Source: an uncultured Sulfitobacter sp.
GTDB lineage: Bacteria > Pseudomonadota > Alphaproteobacteria > Rhodobacterales > Rhodobacteraceae
Direction: 5' to 3'
DNA length: 53,803 nucleotides
NCBI RefSeq assembly: GCF_947499945.1
Contig: NZ_CANMQD010000009.1
Location: forward strand, 1-53,803
Below are positions 8,217 to 16,701 of the stretch, piece after piece (within the stretch, counting starts at the first letter, position 1; the number at the start of each line of letters is the position of its first letter). The notes under the pieces were generated by a model. The model saw only the letters and a program-made list of their open reading frames with translations. It did not search any database and had not been told where the DNA came from. The position numbers and the translations under genes were made by a program.

Positions 8217-9245
8217 ATGACGGATACACAGACCCTCGATGAAGCGGCGGTACAGGCCTATCTCAGCAAACACCTCGACGGCTTCAAAGGCCCGATGGAG
8301 GTCACCAAGTTTCAAGGTGGGCAATCCAACCCGACCTTCATGCTCAAAACACCAAGCCATTCTTATGTGTTGCGCCGCAAGCCGCCAGGCGTTTTGTTAA
8401 AGTCCGCCCATGCGGTGGACCGCGAATTCCGCGTGCAAAAAGCACTCGAAGGCAGTGACGTGCCAGTTTCCAAAATGCACCTGCTTTGCGAGGACGACAG
8501 CGTCATCGGCTCGATGTTCTATATTATGGACCACGTGCAGGGTCGAAATTTTAATGATCCATCAATGCCTGACCTCACGAACGCAGACCGCGGTGCAGTA
8601 ATTACAGAGATGAACCGCGTTTTAGCCGCGTTGCACAGTGTGGATATCGACGCCGTTGGCCTGAGTGACTACGGCCCTGCGGGCAACTACTTCGAGCGTC
8701 AGATTGGTCGCTGGTCCAAGCAGTATCGCGCATCCGAGACGGATAAAATTCCAGCAATGGACGAGTTGATGGACGCATTGGCAGGCAACCAGCCCGCTGA
8801 TGATGGTCAGCGCACATTAGTCCATGGCGATTACCGTATCGACAACATGATCTTTGACGCCACCAGCACGGATTGTCGCGCTGTTCTGGATTGGGAGTTG
8901 TCGACAATTGGTCACCCTTTTGCCGATCTGGCCGCTGTGATTATGCAATGGCAGCTGCCTGCAGGCAGTGAAGGGCGCGGGATGGGCGGCCTTGACCGCG
9001 CATCGCTTGGCCTGCCGTCGAATGAAGAATTCATCGCAGAGTATTGCGCGCGGCGTGGCCTCAACGGAATTGACAACTTCGGGTATTACATCGGCTTTAC
9101 TTTCTTCCGCATGGCAGCAATCGTTCAAGGTGTTCTGAAGCGTGCGCTGGATGGCAATGCATCAAATCCCGAACGGGCAATGAAAGTGGGCGCTTTTGTT
9201 CCTGTCTTTGCGCAGCACGGGCTTGATGCCCTCAAGCGGGGCTAA
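8217..9245 (+). CDS. APH-fold phosphotransferase, ACAD10/ACAD11 kinase-domain type
   Basis: This is a 342-residue protein of the aminoglycoside phosphotransferase fold (COG3173). HGDYRIDNMIFD holds the catalytic aspartate (Brenner motif) and LDWELSTIGHPFADLA the metal-binding aspartate. The N-terminal FQGGQSNPTFML is typical of the ACAD10/11 kinase domain and of LvaA of Pseudomonas levulinate catabolism. These phosphorylate the 4-hydroxyl group of 4-hydroxyacyl-CoAs so that an ACAD partner can eliminate phosphate. An ACAD11-like dehydrogenase is encoded separately at 21534-22841, so the two domains appear split. The kinase assignment is firm, the substrate is inferred. Confidence 0.88.
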   Translation: MTDTQTLDEAAVQAYLSKHLDGFKGPMEVTKFQGGQSNPTFMLKTPSHSYVLRRKPPGVLLKSAHAVDREFRVQKALEGSDVPVSKMHLLCEDDSVIGSMFYIMDHVQGRNFNDPSMPDLTNADRGAVITEMNRVLAALHSVDIDAVGLSDYGPAGNYFERQIGRWSKQYRASETDKIPAMDELMDALAGNQPADDGQRTLVHGDYRIDNMIFDATSTDCRAVLDWELSTIGHPFADLAAVIMQWQLPAGSEGRGMGGLDRASLGLPSNEEFIAEYCARRGLNGIDNFGYYIGFTFFRMAAIVQGVLKRALDGNASNPERAMKVGAFVPVFAQHGLDALKRG

Positions 9246-9248
9246 GCC

Positions 9249-10037
9249 ATGCAATTCGATCCCGATCTGGAAAGCAAAGACCGAAATTTTGTCACCGCCC
9301 TTGCGCGGGGCCTTGAGATTTTACGCTGTTTCCGGCGGGGTGATCTGACCCTGACCAACAGTGACTTTTCCGAACGCACAGGCCTACCGAAGGCGACGAT
9401 TTCGCGGCTCACCCATACCCTGTGCGAATTGGATTATCTGGTCGCCGATAGCCGTGTTGGCACCTATCGGCTGAGCGCAGGCGTACTGCGTCTAGGGTTT
9501 AGCCGCCTTGCTGCAATGGATATGCGGGACCGCGCCAAGCATGAGATGCACGCCCTGCGCATGGACGGGCCAAACCCGTTTGTAACCGTGGCACTGGGCG
9601 AGCAGCACCGGACCGAGGTGATCTATCTTGCGACTGAATGTTCAACCGAAGAAGTCACCCTGTTGATGCGCGTGGGTTCGCGCCTGCCGCTGTTTCATTC
9701 AGCGATGGGAAAGGCGATCCTTGCCGTGACACCCGAGGAACGATGCGAACAGATTTTCGGTTTTGCCCGTATGGAAGGGGCCGAGGTCGAAGAGGACGCG
9801 CGTGCGCAATATAGGGACGCTGTCGCTGAATATACCGCCAAGGGGTATTGCAGCGGCTATGGCAACTGGCGCTCCGACGTGAATGGGATTGCGGTACCTG
9901 TTCACTCGCTCAGTGACGGGCGTGTTTATGGGCTCAATGTCGGTGGGCCATCCTACCGCGTGAAGCCTAAGCAGCTTGAAACTGTCTATGCAGAACGCTT
10001 GCTCAAAGTTGCGGAAGCGATCAGTATTAACGAGTAA
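9249..10037 (+). CDS. IclR family transcriptional regulator
   Basis: The protein has 262 residues. The N-terminal winged helix-turn-helix (about 15-85) includes FSERTGLPKATISRLTHTL as recognition region. The C-terminal IclR effector domain follows, with LPLFHSAMGKAILA and the NGIAVPV segment. It is the last gene of the rightward run that starts at 1252 and is followed by a long intergenic stretch with a perfect IclR-type palindrome. It probably controls the two rightward transcription units and perhaps the leftward acyl-CoA operon in response to a pathway intermediate. The effector is unknown. Confidence 0.93.
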   Translation: MQFDPDLESKDRNFVTALARGLEILRCFRRGDLTLTNSDFSERTGLPKATISRLTHTLCELDYLVADSRVGTYRLSAGVLRLGFSRLAAMDMRDRAKHEMHALRMDGPNPFVTVALGEQHRTEVIYLATECSTEEVTLLMRVGSRLPLFHSAMGKAILAVTPEERCEQIFGFARMEGAEVEEDARAQYRDAVAEYTAKGYCSGYGNWRSDVNGIAVPVHSLSDGRVYGLNVGGPSYRVKPKQLETVYAERLLKVAEAISINE

Positions 10038-10466
10038 GACGCGCCAAAGCGGAATCGTCCAAAGACGCGTGGAAGGTAACGGACCGTTGTTCCGCATAGC
10101 GGAATGGTACTGCAAATGCATTTTATGATTTTGCCGTGCTTTCGCAGTCGTTGACGCAAATTTTTCCGCCGCGTACCACTTGAATATCTTGCACTAAACA
10201 GCGCCAGATAATTGCCGTTTTATGCGAACCTCTCTCAATGCATTAGATTTTTATATATGTATAGCAATATGTTGAGAGATATCCGTCAACAGCGTGTAAT
10301 TCTTCCAGTTCGCCAAGGCATAGAATTCCCTCACGTCACCTCTCAAAAAACCGTCTCTTCGCCTAATGTGAATGCTTGACTTACTGTCGAGGTATGTAAG
10401 TCTCTTGAAATAGCCCAATAGATAAAGATCGCAAAACAGCGACGGGCTGTCCTTGGGAGGAACAAA
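10038..10466. other. 429-bp intergenic region upstream of the ABC importer
   Basis: No credible gene is seen. The region holds the palindrome at 10090-10104, then an AT-rich stretch around 10240-10290. A TTGACT at 10376-10381 could be a -35 element, but no convincing -10 box follows at the right distance. TTGGGAGG at 10454-10461 is the ribosome site of the binding-protein gene. It probably contains the promoter of the transporter operon. Confidence 0.6.
10090..10104. promoter_or_regulatory. Candidate IclR operator, perfect palindrome
   Basis: TTCCGC-ATA-GCGGAA is a perfect 6+3+6 inverted repeat, 53 bp after the iclR-type gene and about 360 bp before the binding-protein gene. It shares the downstream TGGT with the near-copy at 1192-1206. 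This form resembles operators reported for IclR-family regulators in proteobacteria. The large distance to the 10467 start codon implies a long leader or additional sites. Confidence 0.55.
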
Positions 10467-11711
10467 ATGAAGAATATCACAAAACTCGGTGCGGTCTCCG
10501 CACTCTCACTCATCATCGGTGCAAGCGCTGCATTTGCCGAGAACATCAAGATCGCGTTTATCGATCCGCTGTCCGGCCCCTTTGCAAGCACCGGCACAAA
10601 CGGTCTGCACCAGTTTGAATTTGCTGCGGACTATATGGTTAACCAAAACGGTGGCGTCCTGGGTGGCACCAACTTCGAAGTGCTCGGCTTTGACAACAAG
10701 ATTAGCCCGAAAGAATCGCTGATCCAGCTTCAGGTCGCAATCGACCAAGGCGTCCGTTTCATCGTGCAGGGTAACTCCTCTGGTGTTGCAAACGCGCTGA
10801 CCGAAGCAGTGGACAAGCATAACCGCCGTAACCCGGACAGCCGTGTACTGTTTTTGAACTATGCTGCGGTTGATCCAGCGCTTACAAATGACAAGTGTAA
10901 CTTCTGGCACTTCCGTTTCGACGCACACGCTGACATGAAAATGGACGCTGTAACGGATAGCATTGCCGAAGATACAAGCATCAAGAATGTTTACCTTATC
11001 GGTCAGGACTACTCCTTTGGTAAGGCTGTTGCGGCCGCTGCGAACAAGTATATCGGCGAGAAGCGGCCCGACATCACAATCGTTGGTGACGAGTTGCACC
11101 CAATTGGCAAGGTGAAGGACTTTACTCCTTACTCACGCAAGATCGTCAACGCCGAAACAGATGCTGTTATCACAGGTAACTGGGGCGCGGATATGCTCGG
11201 CCTTGGTAAGTCCATCATCGAGAACGGCTATACTGGTCCGATCTACACCTACTATGCTGCCGGTTCCGGTATCACAGCGGCGTTCGGCGATTCCGGTAAA
11301 GGCATCGTGCGTTTGGTTGGCGAAGGTCAGGTTAACCCACCGCCAAGCGATGAAGCAGCGGCCTACTACACAGCGTTCAAGGCGAAATACCCTGATGGCA
11401 ACGTAGACCAGACGCGTATCTCCAACACCATCGGTATGTTGGCCCAAGCGATCGAAGCAGCAGGCACAGCAGATGATGTGGTTGCAGTCGCAAATGCACT
11501 TGAGGGTATGGAATATGATACCATCTGGGGTGGCAAAGTAATGATGCGCCCGAATGACCACCAGGCCATTCAGGATTTGCACATCTTTGAGCACACCAAT
11601 GAAGGCATCGATTTCCCGTATGACAACTCTGAGTATGGTGTACGTGTCATCAAGACAATCGAGATGGCCAGTGCAGATATCGAAACCACTTGTGAGATGA
11701 AGCGCCCGTAA
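10467..11711 (+). CDS. ABC transporter substrate-binding protein, branched-chain amino acid (LivK) type
   Basis: This is a 414-residue periplasmic binding protein. The N-terminal 24 residues form a Sec signal peptide ending ASAAFA before ENIKIAFIDPLSGPFA, the usual opening of Leu/Ile/Val-type receptors (Peripla_BP_6). GGGAGG precedes the ATG. A hairpin terminator separates it from the permease genes, an arrangement that often yields extra receptor. Although this family is named for amino acids, relatives in catabolic clusters bind aromatic and other organic acids. Given the acyl-CoA genes around it, an organic acid is the likely ligand. Confidence 0.93.
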   Translation: MKNITKLGAVSALSLIIGASAAFAENIKIAFIDPLSGPFASTGTNGLHQFEFAADYMVNQNGGVLGGTNFEVLGFDNKISPKESLIQLQVAIDQGVRFIVQGNSSGVANALTEAVDKHNRRNPDSRVLFLNYAAVDPALTNDKCNFWHFRFDAHADMKMDAVTDSIAEDTSIKNVYLIGQDYSFGKAVAAAANKYIGEKRPDITIVGDELHPIGKVKDFTPYSRKIVNAETDAVITGNWGADMLGLGKSIIENGYTGPIYTYYAAGSGITAAFGDSGKGIVRLVGEGQVNPPPSDEAAAYYTAFKAKYPDGNVDQTRISNTIGMLAQAIEAAGTADDVVAVANALEGMEYDTIWGGKVMMRPNDHQAIQDLHIFEHTNEGIDFPYDNSEYGVRVIKTIEMASADIETTCEMKRP

Positions 11712-11725
11712 CCGAGCGCTAATCC

Positions 11726-11759
11726 TGCCCGCCTCTTTGCTTGAGGGGCGGGCAATTTT
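11726..11759 (+). terminator. Hairpin with T-tract between binding protein and permease genes
   Basis: TGCCCGCC (11726-11733) pairs with GGCGGGCA (11747-11754) across a 13-nt loop and is followed by ATTTT. It has the form of an intrinsic terminator. Placed inside the operon it would act as an attenuator, allowing part of the transcripts to continue into the permease genes. Confidence 0.65.
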
Positions 11760-11791
11760 ATCCTTCACATCATACTCTACCGGAGGGGCCA

Positions 11792-12748
11792 ATGGACCTC
11801 ATTCTCGTCAATCTGATCGACGGGCTGGTGACTGGACTGCTACTGTTTATGCTGTCCGCCGGCTTGACCCTTATTTTCTCGATGATGGGTGTACTTAATT
11901 TTGCCCATGCCAGCTTTTATATGCTGGGCGCGTATTTCGCCTATTCCATCAGTCTCGCACTGGGTTTCTGGATGGGGCTGCTGATTGCACCGCTAATTGT
12001 CGGTGTCGCAGGTGCCATGGTAGAGCGATACGGCCTTCGCCGCGTACACCAATACGGCCACGTGCCTGAGCTTATCTTCACCTTCGGCCTCGCTCTGCTC
12101 ATCGAAGAGCTGGTGCAATTCATCTGGGGCAAGAACCAGATGCCTTACGATGTCCCTGACATTCTGAATTTCACAGCCTTTGCCATTTCTGGCAATTCGA
12201 TCCCTGCGTATAAGATTTTCATGATCTTCATCTCGGTCGCGATCTTCATTGGGCTCCTCTACGTCCTTACTAAGACACGTGTAGGCATGATCATTCAGGC
12301 CGCGCTCAGCTATCCGCGTACGGTGGAGGCCTTGGGCCACAACGTACCACTCATCTTCATGGGTGTGTTCGGAGTGGGCACAGCACTCGCTGGTGTCGCG
12401 GGTGTTATTGCAGGACCAGTGCTTGGCACCTTCCCTGGCATGGCGTTTGTGCTTGGCTCGATTGTGTTTGTGACCATCGTGATTGGCGGACTTGGTTCGC
12501 TCTGGGGTGCGCTTGTTGCCTCGCTCCTCATCGGGTGGATCACGACATTCGCCAAATCGTATAACATCGAAATGGAAAACGTTCTCAACGCGATCGGCAT
12601 TGCGACGCCTGAAAACATGGACGAAAATATGTTCCGTGACTTCTGGAGCCTGACCTCACCGCAGATTGCCGACATTCTCCCCTATATCCTGATGGTGCTG
12701 ATCCTCATCTTCCGCCCCGCAGGTCTTTTCGGAAAGCGCACACAATGA
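11792..12748 (+). CDS. livH: Branched-chain amino acid type ABC permease, LivH family
   Basis: This is a 318-residue integral membrane protein with about eight hydrophobic helices. FMLSAGLTLIFSMMGVLNFAH near residues 16-36 is the hallmark of LivH permeases. GGAGGGG at 11782-11788 precedes the ATG, and the frame upstream overlaps the terminator hairpin, so the shorter start is preferred. The stop overlaps the LivM-type gene by 4 bp. It forms one half of the transmembrane channel of the importer. Confidence 0.93.
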   Translation: MDLILVNLIDGLVTGLLLFMLSAGLTLIFSMMGVLNFAHASFYMLGAYFAYSISLALGFWMGLLIAPLIVGVAGAMVERYGLRRVHQYGHVPELIFTFGLALLIEELVQFIWGKNQMPYDVPDILNFTAFAISGNSIPAYKIFMIFISVAIFIGLLYVLTKTRVGMIIQAALSYPRTVEALGHNVPLIFMGVFGVGTALAGVAGVIAGPVLGTFPGMAFVLGSIVFVTIVIGGLGSLWGALVASLLIGWITTFAKSYNIEMENVLNAIGIATPENMDENMFRDFWSLTSPQIADILPYILMVLILIFRPAGLFGKRTQ

Positions 12749-14040
12749 ACGAGCAGCTTAAAACCGACCCGACAAAGCCTGCGCAGCGTATGCGTGCAGG
12801 CGGGATGACGATCACCCTGCTACCGTGGATTATCGCAATCATAGCGATGCTGCTCTTGCCAAAAATCTTCACCAACAACTCCGCGCTGACGATCATGAAC
12901 CAGATGTCGATCACGATCATCTTTGCGCTCGCTTATAACATGCTGCTGGGGCAGGGGGGCATGCTGTCCTTTGGCCATGCGGTTTATGCGGGTGTTGGCG
13001 GGTTCTTCTGTATGCACATTATGAACATGTCAGACTTCTTCGCCGCGATGCCACTGCCGATCCTGCCGCTGTTTGGTGGATTGTTCGGCATGGGTTTGGC
13101 GCTAATTGTCGGTGCCTTCTCGACCCGTTCGGCGGGGACAGTCTTTGCCATGATCTCGCTTGGTGTTGGTGAATTGATCGCGGCCAGTTCCGTAATCGTC
13201 GTTGCCTTCTTTGGTGGCGAGGAAGGGATCAGCGGCGACCGCACCTACGCACAGCCTTTCTTTGGCGTTGAATTCTTGCAGCAGGAAGAAGTCTACTACC
13301 TCACCGCCGCATGGGTCATCATTTCCGCCGCACTTATGTATGCATGGAGCCGCACACCTGTCGGTCGCATGGCAAATGCGGTGCGCGATAACCCAGAGCG
13401 CGCCGAATTCCTTGGCTACTCCGCGCGCTGGGTGCGCTACTACAGCTTTGTCGCATCGGGCTTTTTCGCAGGCGTCTCCGGGGGTCTTTTCGCTATCAAC
13501 TACGAGATTTTGACCGAGGAAAATCTCAACGCCTACTCCTCCGGTATCATCTTGCTTGTAACCTTTCTTGGTGGTGTTGGCTTCTTCTTCGGCCCGATCA
13601 TCGGTGCGATTGTATTCACATTGGTACAAACTGTGCTGAGCCTTCAGACAGAGCTCTGGGCTTTCTACGCAGGCTCACTTTTTGTCGCCACGGTTATGTT
13701 CTTCCCAGGTGGCCTGGCAGGTCTGATCATGATGCACGTTCCGGCCATAAAACTTGGTAAATGGAGGCTACTGATTGTCCCCTATTTCAAAACGCTACTT
13801 CCTGCCGCTATTGGTATCCTTGGGCTTTGCGCTTTGATCGAGATGATCTTCCACTACCGTCACGGTGCCACAGGCGACAACGAAATGACCCTGTTCTGGA
13901 CCACCTTTGACAGCCATACCATCATGCCGTGGATCATCGCGGGGGCCATCGCGGCCATCGGGATTGGGATCGCAAAAATGACGGCCCCTGACCTCAAAGA
14001 CGCATGGAACGAAGCCAACACAATGGGAGGCCAATCATGA
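12745..14040 (+). CDS. livM: Branched-chain amino acid type ABC permease, LivM family, extended
   Basis: This 431-residue membrane protein is the second channel half. IIFALAYNMLLGQGGMLSFGH is the conserved LivM opening helix, and the WGRTPxGR-like loop (YAWSRTPVGRMANAVRDN) is the coupling region to the ATPases. It is about 70-100 residues longer than most LivM proteins. The extra C-terminal part contains two further hydrophobic segments separated by a hydrophilic loop with FHYRHGATGDNE. It overlaps both neighbours by 4 bp. Confidence 0.92.
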   Translation: MNEQLKTDPTKPAQRMRAGGMTITLLPWIIAIIAMLLLPKIFTNNSALTIMNQMSITIIFALAYNMLLGQGGMLSFGHAVYAGVGGFFCMHIMNMSDFFAAMPLPILPLFGGLFGMGLALIVGAFSTRSAGTVFAMISLGVGELIAASSVIVVAFFGGEEGISGDRTYAQPFFGVEFLQQEEVYYLTAAWVIISAALMYAWSRTPVGRMANAVRDNPERAEFLGYSARWVRYYSFVASGFFAGVSGGLFAINYEILTEENLNAYSSGIILLVTFLGGVGFFFGPIIGAIVFTLVQTVLSLQTELWAFYAGSLFVATVMFFPGGLAGLIMMHVPAIKLGKWRLLIVPYFKTLLPAAIGILGLCALIEMIFHYRHGATGDNEMTLFWTTFDSHTIMPWIIAGAIAAIGIGIAKMTAPDLKDAWNEANTMGGQS

Positions 14041-14798
14041 GCACACCAGCACTTGAACTCTCGGGCCTAAAAAAGAGCTTTGGCAAAGCCGAGATCATTC
14101 GCGGCATTGATCTGAGCATTGGCAAGGCCGAGCGTCATGCCATCATCGGGCCGAACGGCGCGGGGAAATCCACGCTGTTCAACTTGATTACAGCACGGTT
14201 TGCGCCCACTGCAGGCACGGTAAAACTCCACGGCGAGAACCTTGCAGGGCTTGAGCCGTTCCAGATCAACCGCAAAGGTCTCAGCCGCTCGTTCCAGATC
14301 ACCAACATTTTTCCAAAGATGAGCGTGTTTGAAAACATCCGCTGTGCGCTGCTGTGGTCTAACGGCTATAAATACAGCTTTTGGAATATCGTAAACCGCC
14401 AGCGCCAATTGTCCGAGCAGGCTGACGCGATCCTCGACCAGATCAACTTGCTGGGCCGTCGTGATCTGCCTGCAGGTACGCTCAGCTACGCTGAGCAACG
14501 CGCACTTGAGATCGGTATCACCATCGCGGGTGGTGCGGATGTCATCATGCTTGATGAGCCGACGGCGGGGATGAGCCATTCTGAAACCGACTATATCACC
14601 GACCTGATCATGAAAGTGACCGAAGGCAAAACTCTCATCATGGTTGAACATGATATGGGCGTTGTGTTTGGCCTCGCTGACCGCATTTCGGTGCTGGTCT
14701 ACGGTGAAATCATCGCCACGGGCAAACCCGAAGACGTGCGCGGTGATGCGAAAGTACAAGAAGCCTACTTGGGTGCTGCATTGGAGGAAGAACATTGA
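14037..14798 (+). CDS. livG: ABC transporter ATP-binding protein, LivG family
   Basis: This is a 253-residue ATPase of the importer. Walker A is GPNGAGKST at residues 38-46, Walker B is VIMLDEPTAGM, and the H-loop histidine is in IMVEHDMGVV. The signature motif reads LSYAEQRALEIG instead of LSGGQ, as is usual for LivG proteins. The start codon ATG at 14037 overlaps the LivM stop. An extension further upstream would overlap livM more deeply and lacks a ribosome site. Confidence 0.94.
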   Translation: MSTPALELSGLKKSFGKAEIIRGIDLSIGKAERHAIIGPNGAGKSTLFNLITARFAPTAGTVKLHGENLAGLEPFQINRKGLSRSFQITNIFPKMSVFENIRCALLWSNGYKYSFWNIVNRQRQLSEQADAILDQINLLGRRDLPAGTLSYAEQRALEIGITIAGGADVIMLDEPTAGMSHSETDYITDLIMKVTEGKTLIMVEHDMGVVFGLADRISVLVYGEIIATGKPEDVRGDAKVQEAYLGAALEEEH

Positions 14799-15496
14799 TC
14801 GAAGTCACCGACATGCACGCCTATTACGGCAAATCCCACATTCTTCAGGGCGTCACCCTGAACGTGCAAGAGGGTGAGATTGTCGCCCTTCTGGGCCGTA
14901 ATGGCGTAGGCCGCTCAACTACTTGTAAAGCGATCATGGGCGAAGTTGAGCCGCAAGGCTCGGTCAAGTTTCGTGGTAAAGAAATCGCAGGTAAGAAAGC
15001 CTATGAGATCGCCAACATGGGCCTCGGCTATGTGCCGGAGAACCGCGATATCTTTCCTGGTCTGACCACGCGCCAGAACCTGACGCTGGGCCTCAAGCCT
15101 GGCCAAAAGGATGGTGCGGGCCGTTGGTCCATGCAGATGATGTTCGAGATGTTTGAAAACCTTGATCGTCGTGCCGATGTCGAGGCATCGGTACTATCGG
15201 GTGGTGAGCAGCAGATGCTCACCATGTGCCGCACACTCATGGGCGATCCTGATTTCGTGATGATCGACGAGCCAACTGAGGGCCTATCCCCACAGATGGT
15301 TCAAAAGGTTGCAGAAGTCCTGAAAGCCATCGCGGAGAAGGGTATCTCCACTTTATTGGTTGAGCAAAAGCTAAGCATCGCGATGGATATTGCCGACCGC
15401 GTCTACGTTATGGGTCACGGTCAGGTCGTCTTCGAAGGCACGCCAGCCGAGCTTAAGTCGCGCGAGGATGTGCGCAAGGAGTGGTTGGAGGTCTAA
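14795..15496 (+). CDS. livF: ABC transporter ATP-binding protein, LivF family, Walker A Arg variant
   Basis: This is the 233-residue second ATPase. The start codon is TTG at 14795, supported by GGAGGAA at 14782-14788 and by the 4-bp overlap with livG. Walker A reads GRNGVGRST (34-42), with arginine at residue 40 where lysine normally contacts ATP phosphate. The LSGGEQQ signature, VMIDEPTEGLSP Walker B and VEQ switch are intact. Related LivF proteins with GR at this position exist as far as I recall, so the protein may still function. The change is conspicuous beside the canonical LivG. Confidence 0.93.
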   Translation: MIEVTDMHAYYGKSHILQGVTLNVQEGEIVALLGRNGVGRSTTCKAIMGEVEPQGSVKFRGKEIAGKKAYEIANMGLGYVPENRDIFPGLTTRQNLTLGLKPGQKDGAGRWSMQMMFEMFENLDRRADVEASVLSGGEQQMLTMCRTLMGDPDFVMIDEPTEGLSPQMVQKVAEVLKAIAEKGISTLLVEQKLSIAMDIADRVYVMGHGQVVFEGTPAELKSREDVRKEWLEV

Positions 15497-16701
15497 TGAC
15501 CACATTTGATCCTGCCCGCTTGAACCGCATCGGCGACTGGATGCAGACCTACATCGACGCCCGCCGCTTTGCGGGGGCGTCGGTCCTTGTCGCACAGGGC
15601 GGTAAAGAGGTTTACTATCACGACTGCGGGATGCGCGATGTGGCGGCAAAACAGCCGTGGCAGCGCGATACCGTCGCTCGTATTTATTCGATGACAAAAC
15701 CCGTAACGTCGATCGCGATCATGATGCTCGCGGAACGTGGAATATTTCACCTTGATGCGCCGCTTTCTGATTTCATCCCGGCGTTTAGCGATATGCAGTG
15801 TCTGGTCAAAGGCGCCACCGGCATCGACCAAACCGAACCCTGTGCCACGCCCACGCTGCACCATCTGCTTACGCATACTTCTGGTCTCAGCTACGGCTTC
15901 AACCCCAGTGTTCTAGGCGCTGAGATGGTCGAGCAGCATATCGAGTTTCGCGGTGACAAACTCACCATGGCGCAGATGGCGGATAAAGTTGCGGCGCTCC
16001 CGTTGGCCTTCGCGCCCGGAACACGTTGGGAATACTCTGTCGCCACTGACGTACTTGGCCGCGTGATCGAAGTTGTCACAGGTAAGACGCTGGAGCAGTT
16101 CTTCATCAACGAGATTTTTGACCCTCTCGGGATGAACGAGACGCGCTTTGTTGTGCCCGAAAATGCCAAAGACCGCTTTGCTGCATGCTACACGCCGCTG
16201 GCAGGAAATGCATTCTCCGTTGGCAAAGTCGACAAAGGGACAGACACACTGCGCCAACTGGACGGCGCGGATAAATCACCGTTCCTCAACCCACAAATAC
16301 AATCAGGCGGCGGCGGCCTCGTCGGCACAATTGATGACTACCTCAAGTTTACCGAGATGATGCGCACAGGTGGCGGTGGTCTCATCGGCCCCAAGACGCT
16401 CGATTTCATGATGCGTAATCATCTGGGTGGTGACATTGCCTCTATGGGTCCGCGCAGCTTTGCCGAGCAACCGATGGAGGGGATGGGCTTTGGCCTCGGC
16501 GGTGCTGTCCTCCTTGATCCGGGCCGCGCCCGCGCACCGGGCAGCGTGGGTGATTTCAGTTGGGGCGGTATGGCGTCGACAGCGTTCTGGATTGATCCTG
16601 TCTTTGACCTTTCGGTCATCTTCTTCACTCAACTCATTCCAAGCAGCGCCTATCCCGCACGTCCGCAACTCCGCGCACTTGTGCATGGAGCACTGACATG
16701 A
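15496..16701 (+). CDS. Serine hydrolase of the beta-lactamase (class C/EstB) fold
   Basis: The product has 401 residues. The catalytic Ser-x-x-Lys is S65-M-T-K68 in RIYSMTKPVTS, and the Tyr motif is Y180-S in WEYSVATDVLG. A WGG near the C-terminus (DFSWGGMAST) takes the place of the KTG box, as in esterases of this family. No signal peptide is present, so it probably acts in the cytosol as an esterase, lactonase or thioesterase rather than against antibiotics. The ATG overlaps the livF stop by one base. A lactonase role would fit a pathway that handles hydroxy acids, but that is inference. Confidence 0.88.
   Translation: MTTFDPARLNRIGDWMQTYIDARRFAGASVLVAQGGKEVYYHDCGMRDVAAKQPWQRDTVARIYSMTKPVTSIAIMMLAERGIFHLDAPLSDFIPAFSDMQCLVKGATGIDQTEPCATPTLHHLLTHTSGLSYGFNPSVLGAEMVEQHIEFRGDKLTMAQMADKVAALPLAFAPGTRWEYSVATDVLGRVIEVVTGKTLEQFFINEIFDPLGMNETRFVVPENAKDRFAACYTPLAGNAFSVGKVDKGTDTLRQLDGADKSPFLNPQIQSGGGGLVGTIDDYLKFTEMMRTGGGGLIGPKTLDFMMRNHLGGDIASMGPRSFAEQPMEGMGFGLGGAVLLDPGRARAPGSVGDFSWGGMASTAFWIDPVFDLSVIFFTQLIPSSAYPARPQLRALVHGALT

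Noticed and set aside
1252..9245. A steroid or bile-acid degradation plasmid, suggested by the paired dehydrogenases, MFE-2-like SDR and IpdC-like flavoprotein
   Set aside because: No 3-ketosteroid dehydrogenase, hydroxylase, HsaC-type dioxygenase or IpdAB CoA transferase is encoded. The general beta-oxidation reading is safer.
10238..10290. The AT-rich stretch in the 10038-10466 gap as a phage attachment site or origin
   Set aside because: No repeat, integrase gene or initiator binding pattern accompanies it. An upstream promoter region is the simpler reading.
15496..16701. A beta-lactamase antibiotic-resistance gene
   Set aside because: It has no signal peptide and lacks the KTG box. Its place in a catabolic operon fits an esterase-type member of the fold.
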